A stretch of 64,000 nt of DNA from positions 620,001 to 684,000 of the forward strand of contig NZ_CP006934.1 of assembly GCF_000565215.1 (NCBI RefSeq), read 5' to 3'. Both the position numbers and the translations under genes were made by a program. Every line of letters starts with the position of its first letter. Within the stretch, counting starts at the first letter, position 1. The stretch comes from Spiroplasma sabaudiense Ar-1343 (GTDB lineage: Bacteria > Bacillota_I > Bacilli_A > Mycoplasmatales > Mycoplasmataceae). Below are positions 56,293 to 64,000 of the stretch, piece by piece. The notes beneath the pieces were generated by a model. The model made no database searches, was not told the DNA's origin, and was given only the letters and a program-made list of their open reading frames with translations.

Positions 56293-59016
56293 TTATAGGT
56301 TTTGGATGACGCTGTGGCATCTTGGACATAAGTCTGCTGTTTTTAAGGTTTTAAAAATTCCTCAACAGCGTTCACATTTTGAACCTGAATTTAGAGAAAC
56401 GGTCACTTTACCAATCGTTCCTTGATATGTCGGTTCACCAACACTTTCAAAACTTACTTCACTAACAATTAAAATTTGACTCAAATCAGTTATGGTCTTG
56501 ATTTCAGTAAATTCTTTTGTTAATTCAATTTTAATTTCTGCTTCAAAACTTTTTTTAATTATTTTATTATCACGAGCAATTTCCAAGGCTTTATTTACTT
56601 CATTTCTGAAAATCAATAATTTATTCCATTTTTCAACCAACTTAGCTGGTGCAATAAAGTTCTGAGAGCGCAAATCTAACAAGTGTACTGAAGCTAATTT
56701 ATTAGCAGCAGGTAAACTTTGATAGATTTCTTCACTTGTGTGTGCTAAGATTGGTCGAATTGTGTCAATAAGTACTCATAACTGCTCTCACAATACTGTT
56801 TGAACTTGTCGACGACGTAAATTATCTGTAGCTTCAACATATAAAATATCTTTAATAAAATCCAAGTAAAATGCAGATAATTCGTTATTAACATAATTAT
56901 TTAGTAACTGATAAACAGTGTTAAACTGGTAACTTTCATAAGCCTGACTTATTTTTTGCTTAAATTCTGATAAATTATGCAAACTAAACAAATCAACTTC
57001 TTCTAGGTTTTTTTGATAATTTTTTTGATAATCAAAATCACCTAAGTTTGCTAAAATAAAACGAATTGTATTACGAATTTTTCGATAAGATTCCCCTACT
57101 TGTTTTAAAATTTCTGACCCAATTCTTTGGTCATCAGTATAATCAGTTGAAGCAACCCAGAGACGCAAAATGTCAGCGCCTAAATCATTTGCGATTTCTA
57201 AAGGGTCAACTGTATTACCAATTGACTTAGACATTTTTTTACCAGATTCATCATTGGTCATTCCATGGGTAATTAATTGCTTGTATGGAGCTTGTCCATC
57301 TCAAATAACTGAGTTAATTATACTTGAGTTAAATCAACCACGATATTGATCGTTTCCTTCTAAGTAGACATCAAATGGGCGTTTTAATTCCTTAAAGCGA
57401 TTTTCAAGTGCTAAATTAGAACACCCTGAATCAAATCAAACATCCAATATATCAGTTTCTTTTGTAAAATTCTGCTTTTGGTAAGCTTTTGGTAAGAAGT
57501 AATCTGCTGGTTTTGAGAACCAAACATTAACCCCTTCCTTCTCTAAAATATTAATTACAAAATTAACAATCTCGCTGTTAATGACCAACTCTTGTTTGGC
57601 ATTATAAAAACCAATAATTGGTACTCCTCAAAGTCTTTGTCGTGAAATAGTTCATTCTTTGCGATCTTCAATCAATGACTTCAAGCGATTTTGACTTCAT
57701 TCAGGTTTGGTTTTTACATTTTTGATTTGCTCAACAATTTGAGGAATAACTTTTTCTAGACCAACAAACCATTGGGCAGTCGCTCTTCAAATTACTGGTT
57801 GTTTAGTTCTTCAATCATGAGGATATGAGTGCGTAATTCATTTCATTTTTAAAAGGTTATTATTTTCAGTCAGTCTTGTTCCAACAATTTTGTTGGCGTC
57901 TGCGTAAAAAACTCCCTCTAAATCTTTATCTTCAATTGTGACATCAAAGTGACCTGAATTATTAATTGGGGCAAACGCTTGCATTTTTTGAGACTTTACA
58001 AGCTGGAAATCATCTTCTCCAAAACCTCCAGCGGTATGAACCAAACCTGTTCCCGAATCACTTGTAACGTGTTCTCCTAAAACAATTTTTGAAATTTTGG
58101 TCTCATATAAGGGATGAGCGTACTTAGTTTCTTGCAAGTCCGTCCCTAGGAAAGTCTTGATTACTTTGCAATTTTCTCAACCAACAACTTCACTAACAGA
58201 ATCTAATAAATTTTTAGCAATAATAAATCTTCGATTATCTTGTTCGGGTTTTATTAGTACATATTCAATTTCAGGCCCTGCAGCAATTAGTTGATTTGCT
58301 GGAATCGTTCACGGTGTTGTTGTCCATACAACAGCAAAATCATTTTCCAAATTTCAAGCTTTAGTATCTGTGATTTTGGCAGCAATATACATACTTGGAG
58401 ATTTAACATCCTTATATTCAATTTCAGCCTCAGCCAATGCAGTTTCACTTGAAGGTGATCAAAAAATTGGTTTTAAATCCTTATAAACTAATCCTTTATC
58501 AACAAGTTTAGCAAATAACTTCAGTTGCGACATCTCAAAGTCATGATCTAGTGTTTTGTAAACAACACTATCGTCTGTAAAAATTCCTAAACGTGCAAAA
58601 CCTTTTTTTTGATTTTCAACTTGCTCAATCGCATAGTCTCGACATAAATCTCGAAAAACTTCTGGAGCAACTTTTTTGCGATCAACTCCAGTTTTAGCGA
58701 TAGCTGTTTCAATTGGTAAGCCGTGTGTGTCTCATCCCATAATATAGGGAGACTTATAACCACTACTATTTTTTCAACGCACAATAAAATCTTTTAGAGT
58801 TTTGTTTAAAGCGTGGCCGACGTGAATGCTTCCGTTTGCATATGGAGGACCATCGTGTAAAACAAAAAGCGGTTTTTTATCGTTTAGTTTTAATTTTTGA
58901 TTATAAATATTTTGCTCTTTTCATTTTTTTTGAATTCCAGGTTCCTTATCCTTTAAACCTGCTCTCATCTCAAATTCAGTTGTCTGAATTAAAAGTGTAT
59001 CTTTGTAATTTGCCAT
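56293..59016 (-). CDS. ileS: Isoleucyl-tRNA synthetase
   Basis: 907 residues through many TGA-Trp codons. Class I signature [15 protein letters not shown] (HVGH at 65-68) and KMSKS near residue 595; editing domain with TTTPWTIPANQ. The C-terminal zinc site has two pairs: KCERCW and LCPRC. A T-box leader upstream controls expression. Confidence 0.97.
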
Positions 59017-59035
59017 TTTTTAGCCCTTTCTAAAA

Positions 59036-59211
59036 TAAAAAAAACCCCAAAAAAGGAGCGAATTAGCGCGGTACCATCCTTGTTTGCAATTTAATTGCCT
59101 TAATTTATCTCTTGGTTATATAAAAAATTAAGTGATAAATTTAATCTCCGCTTTTAACTCGCACCAACCGTTAAATCTCTGAAAACTTATAATTAAATTG
59201 TTATCTTAACT
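59036..59211 (-). promoter_or_regulatory. T-box riboswitch leader of ileS
   Basis: The minus-strand leader holds the T-box core AAGGATGGTACCGCG (about 59066-59082), followed by a GCG-CTAATT-CGC hairpin with CTCCTTTTTT as terminator and a second T run. In the 5' part, an ATC followed by A (TTTATCACTT) can serve as the Ile specifier. Uncharged tRNA-Ile would bind and prevent termination. Confidence 0.9.
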
Positions 59212-59217
59212 TAGTAT

Positions 59218-59246
59218 ATTATAACTAAAAAAATTAAAATTGTTAA
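59218..59246 (-). promoter_or_regulatory. ileS promoter
   Basis: TTAACA (59241-59246) and perfect TATAAT (59218-59223) on the minus strand with a 17-nt spacer. The -35 overlaps the stop of the upstream coiled-coil gene. Confidence 0.8.
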
Positions 59247-59629
59247 CTAGTTTCTAACAATTCCGATTTAATAATTTTAGCAACAGTTGAAATTTCGTTT
59301 TTATCAAAAGAAAAAATTTTCTCATTTTTATCTAAAAAATTTTCAATTATTTGTAAAAAAACTTGCTCATCTTTTTTGTGCTTTCTTAAATCTAATAGTA
59401 ACTTTGTAATTGCTTGTTTTACATTATAAGAAAAATCTAAAGCCCGCATTATTATCTTTTCAGCATTATGATTTGCAACATCAAAAACTTCCTTAGTTTT
59501 GGCAATACCTTCATCTAGATATTTATGCTTAGCCTGTAAAACCTCAATTTCTTGTCTTAGATGAAGATTTTCATCTTGTAAGAATTTGAGATTGGCAAAA
59601 TATTCATTATTTATATTTGATGAACTCAT
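59243..59629 (-). CDS. DivIVA-like coiled-coil protein
   Basis: 128 residues, helical, starting with a polar segment then a coiled coil (ENLHLRQEIEVLQAKHKYLDEGI) and DVANHNAEKIIMRA, similar to the second part of DivIVA proteins. No N-terminal membrane-binding motif is evident. It follows the permease pseudogene by 12 nt, so it may be the last gene of the ABC module. A function in cell-shape or division is only suggested. Confidence 0.6.
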   Translation of the reverse strand: MSSSNINNEYFANLKFLQDENLHLRQEIEVLQAKHKYLDEGIAKTKEVFDVANHNAEKIIMRALDFSYNVKQAITKLLLDLRKHKKDEQVFLQIIENFLDKNEKIFSFDKNEISTVAKIIKSELLETS

Positions 59630-59641
59630 TTTTTAACACCT

Positions 59642-60667
59642 CTAATTAGTTTTATTATCACTATTTTTTGATTTATTGTCAACATTTATTTTGCTTTTTC
59701 AATTTTCTGCTCGAAGTTTTATTTTATAAAACCTAATTTCTCACTCTCGTGATTTTCGAATTGCTTCTAAGTCTTTTAAATCATTAATATTTTTTAAATC
59801 TTCAATATGTTTTAAACTTTGGGCTCTAAAAGCCCTGAAGCCCACGTTATCTTTTTCTCGGAAACGATGAACCCACATTAAGTAGATAAAAATAATTGCT
59901 ACAAAAACAATAATCAAAATTATGGTTACAAGGTATGGGATTCATAAATGACCACCAAATCCAAAATCAACAGATCAAGTTAAAGTACCATTGTTATAAA
60001 AGTCATATTTCATACTGGGAGCATTAACCCAGGCTGCTTGAAGCACATTAATCATATAACGATGAGGAATAAAATACAATAGTATTTTTAATCATTGGTA
60101 CTGAACTATTAGATGATAAGGAAATCCTAGTCCAAGTAGATAAGTTATTAGAAAGTATAGCATCGTTGCCACTGCAAGCATTACTTGCTGATTTTGAAAA
60201 GCGATAAAAATTACATAACTAAATAAAATTGATAATAATCATATTAAAAATAGTCCAGAAATTAGCATTGGCCAGTTAATTTGACTTAAATATTGGCGCT
60301 GCTCTGGAAAAAAAGTTTGTCCAATTCCAAAAACTAAGAATGTCACAAAAACGCAATTAACAAAGTTAAAAGAAAAAATTGCAAAAAATAGAATAAATTT
60401 AGAGATTGGCATTCTCCCTAAGCGTTCCTCAAAGCTCTTAGTTTTCCAATCTTACAGGGTTCTTAAAAAAGTGCTAATTGAATTTCGAGCAATTCCAACA
60501 GCGATTGCTGAAATTAGTAAAAATGGGTCATTTTGTTTAAATGACAATCAAATTACCAAGGTAAAAACCGTGATACCAATTCCCAACGAAATATTAATAT
60601 AACCTCGGAGTCAATTTTTTCACTGAATATTATAAAGTAATCATATTGTCTTGAGATTTCTTTTCAC
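59642..60667 (-). pseudogene. ABC transporter permease interrupted by an in-frame TAA
   Basis: A 342-codon frame from GTG (60665-60667) to TAG (59642), homologous along its length to the permease just upstream (RNSISTFLRTL against RNSLYNFGRTI; PISKFILF against PISKRIIG; FPHRYVLN-type segment). TAA at 60452-60454 stops it at codon 72. The paralogue has Asn there without any gap, so one base change explains it. An ATG at 60410-60412 with AGGGAGA upstream could reinitiate and give a 256-residue product. Either a decaying gene or a split one. Confidence 0.8.
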
Positions 60668-61647
60668 TATTTAATTTCCCTTCTTGGAGCTTTATTTGGC
60701 AAACTACCGGAATGTTTCTTATTGTTTTGATACTTTATAATTTCTTCAAGTTGTTCTTTGCTTGTGGCTTGCTGAATACGATAAATATGGTTTAGATGTC
60801 TATAAATACCTGGATAACCTTTATAGCGACGAGCATTATATGAAAAATTTTTGTAAAAAATTACAACTATTATCGCCATAAAAATTACAATAAGAATAAT
60901 TGTTGCCAAATAAGGAATTCACAATTGGTTTAAATATCCAAATCCATTTTTAGCAAAAGTGCCATCACCTAGCGGGTAAGACATTGTGGTGTCACCGATT
61001 CAGCCAGCTTGCATTAAATTTAAAACATAACGATGAGGAAAAAAATAAGTAATAATATTGAGCGAAGTGTTTGAGTTAATTAAATAGTAAGGCACTCCAA
61101 GACCTAGCATGTAAAAAGGAATAAAATAAAGTCAAATAAAAATCGAGATTATTACTTCATTATTTTTGAAAGAAAAGACGACAATAATTGCCATTAAGTT
61201 TGACATTAACACCATTAAAAATAATGAGCTAAAAAACATTAACCAATTGACACTTTGTAAGTATATACGTTGATCTGGAAAGCACATTGCAAGAGCAAAC
61301 AAAATTGCAATTACAAAAATGTTTGTAACCAAATTAAAAATAATCATTGATAATCCAATTATTCTTTTTGAAATCGGGGTATGTAAAAAAGTTTGAACCA
61401 AATGCTTGTTATTAAAATCATTAATTGTTCGCCCAAAGTTATATAAAGAATTTCTAACAACAGAAACCCCAATCGCAGAAGCAAGTAAGAAGCGGTCAGT
61501 TTGAACCCCTTTTTCTGTAAATAATAATCAACAAAAAAGAGTAAAGGTTGTTAAAACTAATCCCAAAACAATGTTTGTTATATCTGTTCAGTAATTGCGA
61601 AACTGAATTTTTCATAATTTCCCAAAGATTCTAAGATTTTTTCTCAT
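60667..61647 (-). CDS. ABC transporter permease
   Basis: 326 residues, about six membrane helices and a short charged C-terminal tail. The arrangement (N-terminal amphipathic segment, cytosolic loop with NDFNNKHLVQTFLHTPISK, then paired helices) resembles ABC-2 type permeases. The start ATG lies 17 bp inside the ATPase gene, and the stop TAG overlaps the GTG of the second permease, so all three are coupled. Substrate unknown. Confidence 0.8.
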
Positions 61648-62953
61648 AGCCACTTTCTTTTCTAAAATTGTTTTTTATCATTATTTTTTTAGTTTTTTTA
61701 TATTTTTTTCTTTCTTGCTTGATTAATCTTAATTCTTGTTTAATATATTTTTGTTTCAAAAATTGCAATTCTTTTTGTTCACTATTTAAGGATCTTAAAG
61801 TTTTGATATTCCCACCAAAAATAACCTGATTGGAACGAAAAACCGCTTTTAATTTTTGGTTTAGGTAATCAATAAATATTTTAGCTTCTTTTATCACTTG
61901 CTTTAACTTTAAAAATTGTGAGTTTTTTTGAGAAAAAGCTTTTAACTTATTTAATTCTAAACGCGACTTCCTAATATTGGTTTTCAATAACTTGCGAAGT
62001 CCGATTATATTGTCTTTTTCCAGGCTATCATTTGCCAATTCAGTTATTTTTATTTCAATCTCTTCAAAATAAAAAACAATATTTTCGGTCATAATCTGAA
62101 AAATGCTATCTTTGACAAATTCAAACTTGTTAAAATCTTTCTCAACCTGCTTTTTAAAATGGTTTAGTTTGGTATTGTATTCTTTAATTATTGGCTTAAA
62201 AAACGGATCAGGATGAGGCTTAATGGCTTTTGAGGCAATTTCTGTGCTCATTTTTTTTATATAATTGACCGCTGTATTATATTTTGAAGCTATTTCCACA
62301 ACACTTTTGTCATCGATTACATGGCCATCATTTAAGAAAATAACTCGCGAAGCATAGTGGTCAATAAAATCATGGTCTGGAGAAACAACAATAAGAGTTC
62401 CATTATAATTTTGGATGTACTTATTAAAAAATTCAAAAATTCGGTTTCTAAAATTATAACCAATCGATGAGGAAATTTCATCAACAACGACAAGTTCTGG
62501 CTTGTGAAAAAATGCTAAAAATAAGTTGAACATTTGCAAATTAACTACACTTAACTTAGCTAACTGTTTATCTAAAAAAGTGTTGATTTCAAATACTTCA
62601 ATTAATGTTTGAACTCAAACTTCGTCTTGCATTTCAAAAATATTTCTATATAGTTCAATTATATCCTTGACAAAAAAACCTGAAGGTCAGTTTTGGTCTC
62701 TCAATTGGACTCCTATTGAGTTTGAAACTGAATCTTGCAAAAAATAATAGTCAATAAATCCCGAAGTTTGCGCAAGATCATTGGCAATAATGCTCGCCAA
62801 AACAGATTTACCACTTCCATTTGCTCCTAAAAAAACAATAATTTCATTTTGATAAATCTTTAAATTTATTTTTTTAACGGCTCATGCCCCTTTTTTAAAA
62901 ATCTTGGAAATATTATTTAATTCCACTAGAACTGTTTTGCTTTTTAATTCCAT
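61631..62953 (-). CDS. ABC transporter ATP-binding protein with degenerate signature and coiled-coil tail
   Basis: 440 residues. Residues 1-220 are an ABC ATPase: Walker A GANGSGKS (43-50), Walker B LVVVDEIS (about 153-160) and H-loop SPDHDF. The signature motif LSGGQ is replaced by LSVVN (134-138), unusual for a working ATPase. Residues 230-440 are a long Lys/Glu-rich helical tail typical of coiled coils. It starts 18 nt after the hydrolase gene and overlaps the permease. Confidence 0.85.
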
Positions 62954-62971
62954 TACCTTGCCCCTTATGCT

Positions 62972-63931
62972 TTATTTCTGATTATTCAAAATGAACTGGT
63001 TTGAGACACTCATATACTCTTCAAAATTTTTGACAATTGCTTTTGTATGACCTCCAGCATTAAATAATTTTAACTCGTTTTTAGGTAATTTTTCAGATAA
63101 ATTTTTTAAGTAATAAATTTTTTCTGAGTCGTGATAACTTGTTACGTCATCATCTAAAGTATGAATTAAAAGCATTGGAAATGTTTTTAAATTCTGGGGG
63201 ATTAAATTTGGATAATCTAAATTTTTTAGGTTAACCCCGTATTCTTCTTGATAAATATTAATAATATCTTCTTTAACCATTCCTAAGTAATTACCAAAAA
63301 TGCTTGGTACTTGATTATTAATTAAAAAATCCAGTGCAATTGGTGCACTCAAATAAGTTGAATCTGAAATTCCAAATTTAATATTGTTTTTCTTAATGAA
63401 CTCCAACTCTGTAATTGAAAAATAATTTAAAGTAAAAGCCCCCATGCTAGTACCAGAAATACCAATTAATTCTACTGACTCATTTGAGTTTAAATACTCA
63501 ATGGCCGCTTTTAAGTCTCAAGTTTCCTTATAACCTAGTGTGATAATATCAGTTTCACTGTTTCCGTGATTTCTGAAATCAAAAACCATTAGGTTATAAC
63601 CCAATTCGCGATAGTTTCAAATTGAAAATAACTTAGCTATTCCAGAACTTGAATAACCGTGCAATCCAATAATTCATTTTTTGGTTTTTACTGGGTTTCG
63701 ATAAATTGTTCCTGATAACTTAATCCCATCCTGAGAAACAAAAGAAATATCCTCCAATTTTACGTTGTCACCAATATATAATGGATTAGTCTTAAATTGC
63801 TCATCAAAAGCACTATTAAATAGTTTAACAAGGTTGTAGTTAACTTTTGTCTTTGAGCTGCTCAAAAAACTTAAGTTTGTGGCCTTATTAAATATGCGAA
63901 TTATTTTTCTAGCTATTATACGATCTTCCAT
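62972..63931 (-). CDS. Alpha/beta hydrolase
   Basis: 319 residues. Alpha/beta-hydrolase fold with oxyanion segment GLHGYSSSG, FDFRNHG, nucleophile elbow GTSMGA, a probable catalytic Asp in LDDDVT and His in GGHTKA. Two TGA-Trp codons. A lipase/esterase-like enzyme of the DUF-type found in many mollicutes; substrate unknown. The start is ATG at 63929-63931 with GGAGGTAACA; the earlier in-frame codon at 63943 lies within the ribosome site. Confidence 0.85.
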
Positions 63932-63949
63932 TGTTACCTCCAAAAAAAT

Positions 63950-63977
63950 AAAAAAGAGCTTGTACTCTTTTGTAAAA
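63950..63977 (-). terminator. Terminator of the gene upstream of the hydrolase
   Basis: AAAGAGTACA/CTTGTACTCTTT-type inverted repeat followed by TTTTTTATTTTTTT on the minus strand. The upstream gene lies outside the window. Confidence 0.7.
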
Positions 63978-64000
63978 TTAGTGATTTAAGACAAATTGAT

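Overview
The window is a chromosomal segment of a low-GC mollicute. Many reading frames only make sense when TGA is read as tryptophan: catalytic motifs, operon overlaps and stop positions all fall into place that way. The genome is very AT-rich, several surface proteins carry lipoprotein signal peptides, and the replicative polymerase is of the Gram-positive PolC type. The combination of dxr and uppS, PolC, repeated MKKLL-type lipoproteins and a copper operon best fits the Spiroplasma/Mesoplasma/Entomoplasma group, most likely Spiroplasma. That assignment is inference; no database search was possible. Almost every gene lies on the minus strand. The exceptions are four plus-strand genes: a choline-kinase-like protein, an unknown protein, a thioredoxin-like lipoprotein and rnhC.

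Layout. 1-1010: start of an ABC exporter and a lysine-tailed unknown protein. 1101-6202: one rRNA operon (16S-23S-5S, minus strand) with its promoter, terminator and both RNase III processing stems. 6312-9026: copper operon csoR-copZ-copA behind a CsoR-type operator. 9114-14092: a DUF3137-like membrane protein, a deoxynucleoside kinase, mtnN, a NadD-YqeK fusion, trmL, a small unknown protein and rdgB. 14161-16871: a choline-kinase-like gene, a membrane protein, tRNA-Gly and miaA. 16933-17061: a compact small RNA gene with its own promoter, probably MCS4-like. 17200-22659: three tandem paralogous lipoproteins, each with the same terminator hairpin and with signs of gene conversion. 22807-25575: an unknown protein, rpsO, a ribF without the kinase domain, and truB. 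25794-28889: an unknown plus-strand gene and a pair of distantly related proteins, one with a nucleotidyltransferase-like motif. 28904-29674: rsmE. 29786-34657: the rimP-nusA-ylxR-ylxQ-infB-rbfA operon with a strong promoter and a hairpin leader. 34675-43488: the uppS-cdsA-dxr-rseP-polC cluster. 43516-44786: pepP and rpmG. 44944-45747: thioredoxin-like lipoprotein. 45867-46367: five tRNAs (Thr, Tyr, Gln, Lys, Leu) behind a strong promoter. 46570-50164: deoA, plsC, folA, thyA. 50244-56282: acpS, a CvpA-like membrane protein, rnhC, dCMP deaminase, a degenerate rhomboid-like protein, rluD and lspA. 56293-59246: ileS with a T-box leader. 59243-63931: an ABC module made of a hydrolase, an ATPase with a degenerate signature, one intact permease, one permease with an in-frame TAA, and a DivIVA-like coiled coil.

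How the genes work together: most of the window is housekeeping. Translation is covered by rRNA, tRNA, initiation factors, modification enzymes and IleRS. Thymidylate and nucleotide salvage is covered by thyA, folA, comEB, deoA, a dNK, mtnN and rdgB. Isoprenoid and phospholipid synthesis is covered by dxr, uppS, cdsA, plsC and acpS. Membrane proteolysis and lipoprotein maturation are covered by rseP and lspA. The accessory content worth attention is the lipoprotein array, the small RNA, the nucleotidyltransferase-like pair and the partly decayed ABC module.
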